DNA from: Trichodesmium erythraeum GBRTRLIN201 | GTDB taxonomy: Bacteria > Cyanobacteriota > Cyanobacteriia > Cyanobacteriales > Microcoleaceae | Length of the DNA: 64,000 nucleotides | Direction: 5' to 3' | Assembly: GCA_018457135.1 (NCBI GenBank) | Contig: JAGGDU010000046.1 | Location: forward strand, 77,516-141,515 | In this document: in pieces, positions 1 through 9,606 of the stretch | Numbering within the stretch: position 1 is the first letter of the stretch | Layout of the letters: each line of letters begins with the position of its first letter | Notes under the pieces: generated by a model | Told to the model about the DNA's origin: nothing | Database searches by the model: none | The model's input: only the letters and a program-made list of their open reading frames with translations | Translations under genes and position numbers: made by a program

Positions 1-639
1 TGAGACATAAAGAAATGTATAATGTCTTACATCAGTTTATTCTCAATTATCTAGATAAATTATTTTCTTTTTTAGACCTGGGTTGTGGGGATTTATCAAC
101 TATAATACCTTGTCTTATCGACAGTGATATCTATAGTTATACTGGTGTTGATTTATCACTATAAGCATTGAAAATTGCCCAGGAAAATATTGCCGATTTT
201 CCTTGGAAAAAAAATTAATTATAGGCAATATTAAATATGTATTTAGAGAGTTAATTAGTCTCTACTAAAAACTTAAAAATTGATATTGTTTTTTCCTTCT
301 ATACTATTCATCACTTAAGTATATTAGATAAGCAACTAATTAATGATATTTGGCAAATACTGAATCCTAATTCTTGTTTTATTTTAATTGATCTTTTTAG
401 AGAAGAAGGAGAAACTCATGATTGCTATTTAGCAAAATATAAGCAAAATATTAGGAAAAATTGGTTTACCTTGACTAAGGATGAAATAGATATAACAGTT
501 ACACACATCAAAAATTGCAATTTTCCTGAAACAGAAAATACAATTATAAATCAAGTAAAAAAAAGCTGGTTTTAGTAAATATGAATTTATTTATCAAGAC
601 CAAGAACATGCTGGATATTTGTTAGTTTGTTATAAATAG
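1..639 (+). pseudogene. Class I SAM-dependent methyltransferase remnant
   Basis: Reading from base 3, the frame gives a clear methyltransferase motif I (LDLGCGD, near bases 75-95), then YTGVDLS as the motif after beta-2. In-frame stops follow at about 162, 216 and 222. The frame resumes with a stretch resembling motifs IV-VI (VFSFYTIHHLS, LNPNSCFILIDLF), and a frameshift near 570 leads into a last segment EHAGYLLVCYK ending at 639. The 5' end may lie outside the window. This is a decayed gene, not an expressed enzyme. Its substrate cannot be told. Confidence 0.7.
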
Positions 640-655
640 GGTGAAAATAATTTAA

Positions 656-761
656 TACAGCAATTTTCATGATTAGTAAACTAAAGTTGTGACGGTGCAT
701 GGAACGTTCCTAGAGATTTTTGGTTTTGATAATGTGGTTTATCTATCTAAAAAGTGCTGTA
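656..761. repeat. MITE-like element, copy 1
   Basis: A 106-base non-coding element starts with TACAGCAATTTTCAT and ends with AAAAAGTGCTGTA, which are imperfect inverted repeats. It shares an internal stretch (TAGTAAACTA, CATGGAACGT, GGTTTTG, ATGTGGTT) with a second element at 33554-33658. A partial third copy, the right half only, is at 994-1038. No coding capacity. Mobilisation by a transposase elsewhere in the genome is inference. Confidence 0.6.
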
Positions 762-993
762 ACAGTTAGACCTATTCTCCTATTCTTTGAATAGCAAATT
801 TTTTGAACAACTCTCAATAATTTTTCCTTCATAATTACGAGGTAAACTTTCTACTTTTAGCCAATATTTAGGCTGCTTAAATTTGCTCAATTTTTTATCA
901 ATAGCAGCGCACCAATTTTTCCTATAAACTTCAAAATAATTACCCACATTTATGAGAATTTACAACCTGATGCCAAATATTTATCTGCACATA
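716..993 (-). pseudogene. Degenerate duplicated 3' end of menE
   Basis: This segment repeats 994-1271 with a period of 278 bases. It includes the right half of the MITE-like element plus the last roughly 70 codons of menE on the minus strand. The copy carries many substitutions and small indels and has no open frame. It lies directly downstream of intact menE. Confidence 0.75.
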
Positions 994-1048
994 TTTTTGG
1001 TTTTGATAATGTGGTTTATGTATTTTAAAAGTGCTGTAATAGTTAGAC

Positions 1049-2464
1049 CTATTCTCCTATTCTTTGAATAGCAATTTCTTTTAAAAACTCTCGATTAATT
1101 TTTCCTTGAGAATTACGAGGTAAACTTTCTACTCTTAGCCAATATTTAGGCTGCTTAAATTTGCTCAATTTTTTATCAATAGCAGCTAACAACTTTTCCT
1201 TAGAAACTTCAAAATAATTACCCACATAAACAGCAGTTACAACTTCACCCCAATATTTATCTGCTAAGCCAATTACACAAATATCATCAACTAAACCAGT
1301 TGTCAAAATAGCAGCTTCAACTTCTGCCGGAAAAACATTTTCCCCACCAGTAATAATTTTTTGACTACTACGACCTACTATTTTTAAGTAACCTTGATGA
1401 TCAAAAAATCCTAAATCATCTGTTACTAGACTTTCATAATTATTAAATATATCAGGATAATACCCTAACGCCAAAGAATTAGCTTTAATGCTAATATTAC
1501 CAATTTGATTTTGATATAATATTTTCCCACTTTCATTTTTCACAATAATTTTAGCGTGAGGTAATACTTGACCGTTACTATTATTTCCTGCCAAAAAATC
1601 TTGTGGTTTAAGAGTCGCAACTTGAGAAGCAGTTTCTGTCATTCCATAAGTTGGAGCTAATTTAATTTGATATTTTCTTGCAGCATCAAATAATTCTTCC
1701 CAAGCTGCGGAACCACCTAAAAGCACTATTTTAAAATTAGATAACCAGTTAGCTGTTTCTGCCTTTTGTAACAAATGGTGTAACTGAGTTGGTACTAGGG
1801 AAATGAAAAATTCATTGGGGTTAATATTCCATTCTTTTTGTTCTAAAATATCTTTATAGGATGGCAAAATTATTAAATTTCCCCCAGTAGTAAAGGAGCG
1901 TATAAACTGCATTAAACCACTGACATGATATAGGGGTAAAACACAAAATGAATTAATTTCTTGTACTTGGAAATATCCTTGGAAACCTCTTACAGATGAC
2001 ATTAAAGTTTCCCATGTATGAATAGCAAATTTAATTTTGCCAGATGAGCCACCAGTAGGAATCATAATCAAATTTTCCTCAGTAGTCAGAGTTTTTTTAC
2101 AGGGGTTATCTCTAGACAAACTAGATATTTTTTCTAAAGACTTTTCGAGAGATTTATGGTTAAGAATATTTCCCAAAATCATGTCTGGTTCTACTAATTT
2201 TAAAACTTTTTCCCATTCTAGTTGTCCCCATTTTGGATTACATAAAAATACTTGACAATTAGCACCAACAGCAGCAAGAAAACTAGAAATAAATTCTGTT
2301 GGATTTGATTCTGATATTAATACTTTGCTAGGAGTTCTTGGATTTGCAATTTTGATTAAGTTTTTAATTTTTTTGTTCGTAAGATAAGAAAATTCGCTAG
2401 AGCTCAAAAAAGTTTTACTTCTTTTGACTTGGTATTTTTTTAGGTAGTTAAAGATTAGGTTCAT
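1049..2464 (-). CDS. menE: o-Succinylbenzoate-CoA ligase (MenE)
   Basis: ANL-superfamily adenylating enzyme that makes o-succinylbenzoyl-CoA from OSB, ATP and CoA in phylloquinone synthesis, in the cytosol. Visible: the P-loop-like motif PTGGSSGK (residues 136-143), the adenylate-binding motif PTYGMTETAS (271-280), the hinge region, and the C-terminal lysine motif GKINREF. At 471 aa it matches the MenE length. The neighbouring menC, menH-like and menA genes on the same strand support the assignment over other acyl-CoA ligases. The intergenic gap to menC (383 bases) is filled with a tandem repeat, so co-transcription is uncertain. Confidence 0.9.
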   Translation of the reverse strand: MNLIFNYLKKYQVKRSKTFLSSSEFSYLTNKKIKNLIKIANPRTPSKVLISESNPTEFISSFLAAVGANCQVFLCNPKWGQLEWEKVLKLVEPDMILGNILNHKSLEKSLEKISSLSRDNPCKKTLTTEENLIMIPTGGSSGKIKFAIHTWETLMSSVRGFQGYFQVQEINSFCVLPLYHVSGLMQFIRSFTTGGNLIILPSYKDILEQKEWNINPNEFFISLVPTQLHHLLQKAETANWLSNFKIVLLGGSAAWEELFDAARKYQIKLAPTYGMTETASQVATLKPQDFLAGNNSNGQVLPHAKIIVKNESGKILYQNQIGNISIKANSLALGYYPDIFNNYESLVTDDLGFFDHQGYLKIVGRSSQKIITGGENVFPAEVEAAILTTGLVDDICVIGLADKYWGEVVTAVYVGNYFEVSKEKLLAAIDKKLSKFKQPKYWLRVESLPRNSQGKINREFLKEIAIQRIGE

Positions 2465-2533
2465 AAATTAGTTATAGTATTAGTATTTTGCTGATAGTTT
2501 ATGATTAATTTTATTGTAAAAAAGACTATAAAG

Positions 2534-2847
2534 TTTGACTACCTCCTGCAAATAAAGACTGAAAATTTATAATTATGGCTAAATTTTCTCTAAGACAAGA
2601 GTTGATATGTTCGGTCAAATTAGCTGGTAACTAAAATATTTCATTTCTGAAAAATATATAGATAAATTTTGACTATCTCCCGCAGATAAAGACTGAAAAT
2701 TTATAATTATGGCTAAATTTTATCTGAGACAAGAGTTGATATGTTCGGTCAAATTAGCTGGTAACTAAAATATTTCATTTCTGAAAAATATATAGATAAA
2801 TTTTGACTCCCTCCCGCAGATAAAGACATAAATTTTTGAGTTTTGGC
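2534..2847. repeat. 134-bp tandem repeat, about 2.3 copies
   Basis: The units begin with TTTGACTACCTCC (2534), TTTGACTATCTCC (2668) and TTTGACTCCCTCC (2802), an exact period of 134 bases, and the first two are nearly identical. The third, partial copy runs into the end of menC, where AGTTTTGGCTTAATTTTCT matches the repeat text AATTATGGCTAAATTTTCT. The array therefore looks like tandem duplication of the menC 3' flank. No open frame. Confidence 0.85.
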
Positions 2848-3792
2848 TTAATTTTCTATATCTGCATCAAAAAAGTGGGTGATACCAAAACCAAAAGCAC
2901 GGTTTTTTCTTAAGTTTGGTTGTAATTTTGTGGCAAGCTGCAATGATGCTTTTCTAGCAATTTTTGTTTCAAATACTGAAGAAAAAACTGCATCAATGAG
3001 ATAATTTTGACAAAAGTTACAGAGATCAATACGGGAACCAAAAATAGCAGGTTTAATTACGAATATTCCTTGCCAACCTTGTTGATAATATTGTTGCATT
3101 TTGCTGAGGTTAGCAACAGATTCATCTAAGGCAATAGGGGTAGAATAGAAATTACTTAAATCCAACATTTCGATAAATTTATCAACAGGTAAAGGTTGCT
3201 CAAGTAACTCAATTATATTGATATTTTCGCATATTTCTAACCATTGTTTTGCTTCTTCAAAATTTAATCCTCCATTGGCATCCAATCTTAAATTTATTCC
3301 GGTAGGGAGTTCTTTAACTAACTGCTGAAATATCTTTATTTCTGTTTGAATTTGATCAAGTCCAATTTTCCATTTGAAAGTGCGGTATCCTTTTTGCCAA
3401 AGTTGCTGCCAAGTTTCTAAAGCTGCTTTTCCTGCTGGTAATAGAGCACTGTAAAATTTCGGGTTTAATTCTTCTTTTTCCTGTACTTGTACTTCTTGAA
3501 AATTTTCCCAAGCTGACTCAAAGCCAAATTTACAACTAGGTAAATTATCGGGAATAGAAAAAATAGTTTCTGTTGTAATTTTTGGTGGTAACTGGTGACA
3601 AAAATCTAAAGCTTCCGACAAAGTTTCCGAACCAAAAAAACTTAAAGGTGCAATTTCACCTAAACCTATTTCTCCAGTTTTATTGGTTAGTTTTAAAATT
3701 ATTCCTTCTCTAATACGCCAAATACCATGACTTGTTTTTAAAGGTTGTTTGAAGTTCCGTTTATAGGGAAAAATTTTTAGTTTATAATGCAT
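2848..3792 (-). CDS. menC: o-Succinylbenzoate synthase (MenC)
   Basis: Enolase-superfamily dehydratase converting SHCHC to o-succinylbenzoate for phylloquinone. The catalytic set is visible: KWK at 140-142, the metal ligands D171 (RLDANGG), E198 (LEQPLP) and D223 (ALDES), and the second base K247 (VIKPA). At 314 aa it has the normal length for cyanobacterial MenC. It lies upstream of menE in transcription order. The 671-base gap to the menH-like gene shows nothing recognisable. Confidence 0.92.
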   Translation of the reverse strand: MHYKLKIFPYKRNFKQPLKTSHGIWRIREGIILKLTNKTGEIGLGEIAPLSFFGSETLSEALDFCHQLPPKITTETIFSIPDNLPSCKFGFESAWENFQEVQVQEKEELNPKFYSALLPAGKAALETWQQLWQKGYRTFKWKIGLDQIQTEIKIFQQLVKELPTGINLRLDANGGLNFEEAKQWLEICENINIIELLEQPLPVDKFIEMLDLSNFYSTPIALDESVANLSKMQQYYQQGWQGIFVIKPAIFGSRIDLCNFCQNYLIDAVFSSVFETKIARKASLQLATKLQPNLRKNRAFGFGITHFFDADIEN

Positions 3793-4463
3793 ATTTTTTT
3801 TGTAAGATTTTCTGGAAAAACTTAACTTTCTTACATTTTTATTGGTAAGTATTTGGCTTTTCCTGGGTCATGTTGTGCAAATATAACTTTTAATTATCCT
3901 TGAATATTAATTCCTCCTTCCAAGATAATGAGTTGACAACTCATAGCTGGTAATATAATTCCTCTGTAAGAGATTAGTTTACAGGTGAATACTTATCTTT
4001 ATTGCAGTATAAGGAAATAATTTATAGTATTTTAATCATATCTAATACATCTATAAAATGTGTATTTTTACTATTTGATTAATTTACTTAAATATCATAT
4101 TCATCCTTGATTTAAAATTTAAGACCTAATTTTAAATACTATTTTCATTATCCTCTATTCTGATAATTATAGAACTATTTATCAATATAAATAAATGCAG
4201 TTTTTCCTAGCTATTTGTTGATAAAAAAAACTGCTAAATATACATTTGCTAAATTTAAATTTATTCAAAACAATCGATATTTTAATAACAGTAACTATCC
4301 TAATTATTTAGATAACTGATATTTATCAATTCTCTGAATTTTAACTTTTATTGAGTTCTATAAAATTTAAAAAAAATTAGAGTAAAAAAATAGTTAGGAG
4401 TTAGGAAAAACTTTGATCTTGAATTTTCTATATTGCTAAACGAAGGTATTCATTCTCTAGCTA
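3793..4463. other. Intergenic, nothing recognised
   Basis: 671 bases of very AT-rich DNA between menC and the menH-like gene. I see no coding frame, RNA gene or clear hairpin. It must hold the menC promoter on the minus strand. Confidence 0.5.
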
Positions 4464-5321
4464 CTAAAAAAAGGTTACTCTAGTAGTATTTTTTAAACTT
4501 ATATTAGTTTTTTTCTTTCCCTTTATCAAGAAATTTATTATAGTTTCCATCCATTCTCTAGGATTTTCCCAGTGAATATTATGGCCAGATTCACCAATTA
4601 CTTTCAACTTAGCAGGCAGGCATAATTCTGCTATTTCTGTATTAATAGCTTTAAATTTATGATCATACTTTCCCACCATTAATAATGTAGGAATCTGATG
4701 ATTTGATAATTTATTCCAAAGTGAGGGTTGGTTACCTATTCCCAAATTTCGGAGAGATTTTCCTAATTCCAATGGATTATTTTCTAACCGTCTTTCTATG
4801 AGCTTTTCAAAATTATTATGCTGCCTCAAAGATTCAAATAACGGTTGATTATACCAGTTAATTAAAAACTCTTTAAAATTGCTATTTTCTAACTTATTAG
4901 CTAATTGAAAATCTGACTGACAACGAAGCGATCGCTCTGCTTTACTCTTTAGTCCTGGAGATGCTGATTCTAATATTATTTTTTCAAACCGAGTTGGAAA
5001 ATTTATCCCTAGATATAATGCCAATCTTCCTCCCATTGAATAGCCAAATAAATAACATTTTTCAATATTTAAATTATCTAATAAACCAATCAATGCTGTG
5101 GCAGTATTGTGCATATTGTAATGTTTTTCACTATCAAAAACTCTAGTTTTTCCATGTCCTGGTAAATCAACTGTTAGACAGCAAAATTTTTTAGATAACT
5201 CAGGGATAATTTCTATAAAATCATTACTACTACCCATAAATCCATGTAACAATAAAATTATTGTTTTATTGTTTTTTTGAGATAAGGAGTAGTTGAATTT
5301 ATAATTTTTCCCATTAAACAT
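4464..5321 (-). CDS. menH: Alpha/beta hydrolase, MenH-like (SHCHC synthase)
   Basis: Alpha/beta-hydrolase fold protein of 285 aa. The triad can be placed: nucleophile S95 in GYSMGG, D220 in GKYDHKF and H247 in GESGHNIHW. The oxyanion region is LLLHGFMGSS near residue 24. In MenH the enzyme eliminates pyruvate from SEPHCHC to give SHCHC, between MenD and MenC. The family is broad and sequence alone does not prove the substrate. Assignment rests on fold, length and position between menC and menA. The last 15 or so residues (from KKKTNIS) look like a non-conserved tail. Confidence 0.75.
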   Translation of the reverse strand: MFNGKNYKFNYSLSQKNNKTIILLLHGFMGSSNDFIEIIPELSKKFCCLTVDLPGHGKTRVFDSEKHYNMHNTATALIGLLDNLNIEKCYLFGYSMGGRLALYLGINFPTRFEKIILESASPGLKSKAERSLRCQSDFQLANKLENSNFKEFLINWYNQPLFESLRQHNNFEKLIERRLENNPLELGKSLRNLGIGNQPSLWNKLSNHQIPTLLMVGKYDHKFKAINTEIAELCLPAKLKVIGESGHNIHWENPREWMETIINFLIKGKKKTNISLKNTTRVTFF

Positions 5322-5646
5322 TAATCAATAATTATGAATAAAGTAATTTAATATTTATTTATATCCTTTAAAAAAAATAATTTTACCAAGAATCCTGGTA
5401 ATAAATAAGTAACGGAAATAATATATAATTTTCTGAAAGCAAATCAATAACTTTCTACAAAAAATAAGCAGTTATAATCAAGTTCCTTAGTTTGTAGCTA
5501 ACATTTATCTATTTTGGTGTTAATCACAACTAATTCCTCCATTATAAGAAATAAATATAGTCTCCAGCATCTGGAAGTTAATGATAACTGAAATGCCTGA
5601 ACTAAAAAAATATGGTGGTATATTTCCCACCATAATTTCTAATTAT
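5322..5646. other. Intergenic, nothing recognised
   Basis: 325 bases between two minus-strand genes. An inverted repeat near 5610-5635 (ATGGTGG TATATTT CCCACCAT) just after msrB is a plausible msrB terminator on the minus strand. Nothing else is seen. Confidence 0.5.
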
Positions 5647-6045
5647 TTATTCACCTTTAGAAAACTTTAGCGCAGCAGAATTCAAGCAATAACGCAATCC
5701 TGTTGGAGGGGGACCATCTGGAAAAACATGACCAAGATGAGCATCACAATTATTGCAAAGAACTTCTGTTCTCCGCATAAATAAACTCCAGTCAGTTTCT
5801 TCTTTGATATTTTCTTGATTAATAGGTTTCCAATAACTAGGCCAGCCTGTGCCAGAATCATATTTTGCTTCAGAACTAAATAGGTCAATACCACAACAAA
5901 CACATTTATATATTCCTTTTTCTTTATTGTTGTAATATTCCCCTGTGAATGGTCTTTCAGTTCCCTTTTTTCTAGTTACATTAAACTGTTCTGGGGTAAG
6001 TTGTTCTTTCCACTCTTTTTCACTTTTTTTAATTTTATTAACCAT
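5647..6045 (-). CDS. msrB: Peptide-methionine (R)-S-oxide reductase MsrB
   Basis: Repairs methionine-R-sulfoxide in proteins. The whole SelR/MsrB domain is present in 132 aa: zinc-binding pairs C48/C51 (CVCC) and C97/C100 (CNNC), the substrate motif GTGWPSYW, and catalytic C120 in [13 protein letters not shown]. The resolving reductant is probably thioredoxin (family knowledge). It sits between menH-like and menA genes but has no known role in quinone synthesis, so the placement may be incidental. Confidence 0.95.
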   Translation of the reverse strand: MVNKIKKSEKEWKEQLTPEQFNVTRKKGTERPFTGEYYNNKEKGIYKCVCCGIDLFSSEAKYDSGTGWPSYWKPINQENIKEETDWSLFMRRTEVLCNNCDAHLGHVFPDGPPPTGLRYCLNSAALKFSKGE

Positions 6046-6465
6046 GGCTTTAATGTTTATTTTGACAAACTATTTTCCAGTACAACACTAATTTTTAAGT
6101 GCTATAATATTTTATACTTTACAAATCATAACATATTCTTTATGGAAAAGCTAATGCTGAGAAGCCCTGTGAATAAATTTAGGATATTTACGAATGAAAG
6201 TTGATTGACTTTACTTTTGTAAGTAGATTATTTTTCTTACTATCTAATCTATAGATATAGGAATTATCAAATTGTTTGATTTTAGGAAATACGGAATAAG
6301 CAATAGAAAAAAAAGACTTTACCTGATTAATATTAAGAAAGCTTATAAATATATAGAACTACAAAAAAATGTCAGGGTAACTATAAGACTTTAAAACCTT
6401 AAAAATAACAGTTTTTATTCAAACTGATAACTGAATACTTATAAATATTCAGCTCTGAGAATATG
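6046..6465. other. Intergenic, nothing recognised
   Basis: 420 bases between msrB and menA, AT-rich. Short frames exist but have no recognisable protein character. Confidence 0.5.
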
Positions 6466-7362
6466 TCAAATAACAAATCCTAAGCCAAGTAATAATCCAC
6501 TAAAAAAATGTAGATAAACTGCAATAAATTTACAGTTACTAATTTTTTCTGGTTGGTCGTGATAATGACTAAGGTGACGACATAAATGAATAGCAAAAGG
6601 CAAGCCAGCAAAACTTAATAAAGCCCAAACTGGGAATAGTTTTAAACCTACACAAATAGAAATTAATACAAAAACAATTCCGCAAGACCAATTTAATACT
6701 TGAGAACCTGCTTTAGTTCCCATCCTCACAATAGGCGATCGCTTTCCTGCTGCTAAGTCATCTTTTACCTGATGAAAGTGGGAGCAAAAGAGAATAATAG
6801 TAGTAGTAATTCCAATAATTATTGAAGCCGTTAAACTAGTAATTGACCAAGCCTTAGTTTGACTATAGTAAGCAGCAGAAATTGCTAAAGGACCAAAAGC
6901 AAAAAAGCAGATAATTTCTCCTAAACCTTGATAACCTAATCTGAAAGGAGGACCTTGATAAACATATCCTAAAAAACAACACAGTAATATTAATCCAATT
7001 ACAGTTAAATCTTGCAGCCACCAGCTAATTGTTGCAACTCCCAAAATACCTAAAAATAAACATAAATTACCTAACCAAAACATTAAGTTTTTATTCCCTG
7101 TTAGATTCACCAAAGAGTGGTGCTTATTTTTATCAATACCTGTCTCCGAGTCAAAGACATCATTACTAATATTCTCCCAACCCAAAATTAAAATTGCTGA
7201 TGTGATAAACGTTAAAAAAATAGACCAGTCAATCCCATTTTTTTCCCAGATAGCTATTGCTGTTCCTATCCATATCGGCATAATTGCTACACTATACATA
7301 GGTGGCTTAATGGCAGCCAACCATAATTTTTTATCAGACTTATTTACTGTTTGAGCTGTCAT
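6466..7362 (-). CDS. menA: 1,4-Dihydroxy-2-naphthoate phytyltransferase (MenA)
   Basis: UbiA-family integral membrane prenyltransferase that attaches the phytyl chain to DHNA in phylloquinone synthesis. The first aspartate-rich motif is NDVFDSETGID (from residue 67), followed by KNKHHSLVNL. The second is HQVKDDLAAGKRSP, near residues 196-209. About eight hydrophobic segments span the 298 aa. The short form with GKRSPIVRMGTKAG is typical of cyanobacterial MenA. It is divergent from menF, 401 bases away. Confidence 0.92.
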   Translation of the reverse strand: MTAQTVNKSDKKLWLAAIKPPMYSVAIMPIWIGTAIAIWEKNGIDWSIFLTFITSAILILGWENISNDVFDSETGIDKNKHHSLVNLTGNKNLMFWLGNLCLFLGILGVATISWWLQDLTVIGLILLCCFLGYVYQGPPFRLGYQGLGEIICFFAFGPLAISAAYYSQTKAWSITSLTASIIIGITTTIILFCSHFHQVKDDLAAGKRSPIVRMGTKAGSQVLNWSCGIVFVLISICVGLKLFPVWALLSFAGLPFAIHLCRHLSHYHDQPEKISNCKFIAVYLHFFSGLLLGLGFVI

Positions 7363-7763
7363 ATTAATTTGATAATTAATCCTTTATTTTAACAATAGTC
7401 ATGTTAAATTGATTGTTATAGTTAAGTTGATTATGATAAAATTATCAACCCTAACTCCAAACAATTATAAATATAAATATGAGAGATTTTTTTGATGCTA
7501 TAGCAATTTTTAATTTCTTACCACTTTCATTTCCTAGTCTAACTCAAATCTTAACAAAAAATAACTTAATTTATTTTTCCTTTACCTTTGATTTTATTTA
7601 GGCTTTCGACTTGCCTAAAAAATTCTCTATCTCTTATCGCTACAAAAGGGATGTCAAAAAAGATTTAATGTTAATTAAGGGATAAATTTTGCCTCTTTCA
7701 TAAATTGGACATTCCCACTAATCACTCTATCTAATTCAGTGAAAATTTGCTATTCTTATTTTC
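7363..7763. promoter_or_regulatory. Divergent promoter region menA / menF
   Basis: 401 bases between two divergently transcribed phylloquinone genes, so both promoters must lie here. No operator motif could be identified with confidence. Confidence 0.4.
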
Positions 7764-9260
7764 ATGCCTGTAACACCAACTTCTGTTAATCTATTTCAGA
7801 CTTACCAAGATCTGTATCAATTTCTGTTTAATTGTCAACAGACATTAACAGACAATATGCAAACAAAAATAATTAGTATTTCTCGAGAAATATTATCAGT
7901 AGATCCCCTAGCAGTATTGCAAAAAATTTGTCAACCACATCAACTACATTTTTATTTAGAAAAACAAGCCATTGGAGAAAAAAACATCCACAAAAATAGG
8001 TTGGCGATCGCTGCTGTAGATACTGCTACCCATTTTACTGTTAAAAGTGGGAGTCGTTTTGCGCAAGCTGAGTCTTTTATTCAATCATGTTTAAACAATA
8101 CAATTTCTCTAGGTGCAACACACTTACCATATTCAGGTCCCCACTTTTTTTGTAGCTTTACTTTCTTTGAAAAAGATACTCATGCCTATCTACAAAACCT
8201 TTATCAAAATGGTAATTACCAACAAAAATTATCTCTAAACCTTCACTTTCCTTTAGCAACAATATTTCTACCATGCTGGCAAATAACTCAGACAAATAAA
8301 CATAATATACTTGTAATTAATACCGTTATTAATAACTCTATTAACATTAAAAATCTTTCCCATAAAATTTGGCATAAATTCCAGGAAATAACCCAGATAA
8401 AACATAATCATTTATCAACTTTAACCAAGCCCAATCAAAAACTTATAAAAATCAACGTCAATCATTTACAAAAATTTAAAAAATCAGTAGCTTCAGCTCT
8501 AGAATTAATCAATTCAAATTATTTAAGAAAAATTGTTTTAGCCCATGCTATAGATATATATTCTCAAAATAATTTCAACTTAATCAAATCCTTAAACAAC
8601 TTGCGATTCATTTATCCAGACTGCTATGTATTTTCTATTAGTAATGGCAAGGGCCAAAACTTCATAGGTGCAAGTCCAGAACGCTTAATTAGTATTAACA
8701 ATAATCAATTAGTTACAGATGCTTTAGCAGGTTCTGCACCTAGAGGCAAAACCCCTAGTCAAGATGCTAAATTAGCCAATAGTTTATTATGTAGTGAAAA
8801 AGATTTACGAGAACATCAATTTGTCATAGATTTCATTATTAAACGTCTTCAATATTTAGGATTAAAACCAAATTATTTACCCCAACCAAATCTACTACAA
8901 TTGTCAAATATTCAGCATTTATGGACACCAATAAATGCAGAAGTTTCTCAAAATATTCATTTATTAGAAATATTAGCACAACTCCATCCCACACCAGCAG
9001 TGGCAGGAGTTCCTAGAGATATTGCTCAAGAACAAATACAGAATTTTGAAACTTTCGATCGCTCACTTTATGCAGCACCTATTGGTTGGATAGATCACCA
9101 AGGAAATGGAGAATTTACTGTAGGTATTAGGTCAGCTTTAATTGATGGAGAACGCGCTAGACTTTATGCTGGTGCAGGTATAGTTACTGGTTCAAAACCA
9201 GATCAAGAGTTAGCAGAAGTTCAACTCAAACTTCAGACATTATTAAAAGCTTTAGTTTAA
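7764..9260 (+). CDS. menF: Isochorismate synthase (MenF)
   Basis: Converts chorismate to isochorismate, the entry step of the pathway. The chorismate-binding domain fills the C-terminal half (about residues 230-495) with IGASPERLI, TDALAGSAPRG, SEKDLREHQFV, PTPAVAGVPR and the final GAGIVTGSKPDQE. The N-terminal half is variable, as in the family. The SEKDLREH helix and HPTPAVAG motif favour isochorismate synthase over anthranilate or aminodeoxychorismate synthase, and the menD neighbour agrees. At 498 aa it is full length. Confidence 0.92.
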   Translation: MPVTPTSVNLFQTYQDLYQFLFNCQQTLTDNMQTKIISISREILSVDPLAVLQKICQPHQLHFYLEKQAIGEKNIHKNRLAIAAVDTATHFTVKSGSRFAQAESFIQSCLNNTISLGATHLPYSGPHFFCSFTFFEKDTHAYLQNLYQNGNYQQKLSLNLHFPLATIFLPCWQITQTNKHNILVINTVINNSINIKNLSHKIWHKFQEITQIKHNHLSTLTKPNQKLIKINVNHLQKFKKSVASALELINSNYLRKIVLAHAIDIYSQNNFNLIKSLNNLRFIYPDCYVFSISNGKGQNFIGASPERLISINNNQLVTDALAGSAPRGKTPSQDAKLANSLLCSEKDLREHQFVIDFIIKRLQYLGLKPNYLPQPNLLQLSNIQHLWTPINAEVSQNIHLLEILAQLHPTPAVAGVPRDIAQEQIQNFETFDRSLYAAPIGWIDHQGNGEFTVGIRSALIDGERARLYAGAGIVTGSKPDQELAEVQLKLQTLLKALV

Positions 9261-9265
9261 AATGA

Positions 9266-9358
9266 ACAGGACTTACCCACGGGCAATACACAAGCGTGAG
9301 GGCGAATAGCATTCGCCCCTAAATATGGCGTTTGCAAGGTGAATTTGCGTAAGTCCTG
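9266..9358. repeat. MITE-like element with AGGACTTAC termini
   Basis: 93 bases bounded by CAGGACTTACCCAC and GCGTAAGTCCTG, imperfect inverted ends. It contains an internal palindrome GGGCGAATAGCATTCGCCC. GC is higher than in the flanks. A related layout with AAGACTTACG / CGTAAGTCTT ends is at 33706-33793, and half-elements occur at 42338 and 63473. Ends of the AGGACTTACGCA type are common in intergenic DNA of filamentous cyanobacteria. Confidence 0.7.
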
Positions 9359-9460
9359 ATGAAAATTCTGTAGCTTCGACAGAAATATTTGAATAATGTA
9401 TCTGAAGTCCCTAGGCATAAAAATTAAGGTACAAATATATCCGACTACCTGCTCTCCTCT

Positions 9461-9498
9461 GTAGAAACATTTGCATTGTTATTATGCAACGTCCCTAC
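9461..9498. repeat. Imperfect palindrome, MITE fragment
   Basis: GTAGAAACATTTGCA pairs imperfectly with TGCAACGTCCCTAC. This resembles the short GTAGGGACGTTGCA-type hairpin repeats spread through filamentous cyanobacterial genomes. It is outside any gene; the short open frame running over it is not convincing. Confidence 0.45.
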
Positions 9499-9606
9499 AT
9501 CTACTTCTGGAAGATATTAGGGGTGGATCCCCTACTCCTGAAAAAGACTTTTTCAGCTAAACCTTGCTTTAGTTCCCTAGATGCTAGACGAACAGTAAAA
9601 TTCAAC

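Noticed and set aside
2534-2847. Tandem repeat that could be a replication or plasmid iteron
   Set aside because: The unit is 134 bp, follows the end of menC, and no replication gene or DnaA boxes are near.
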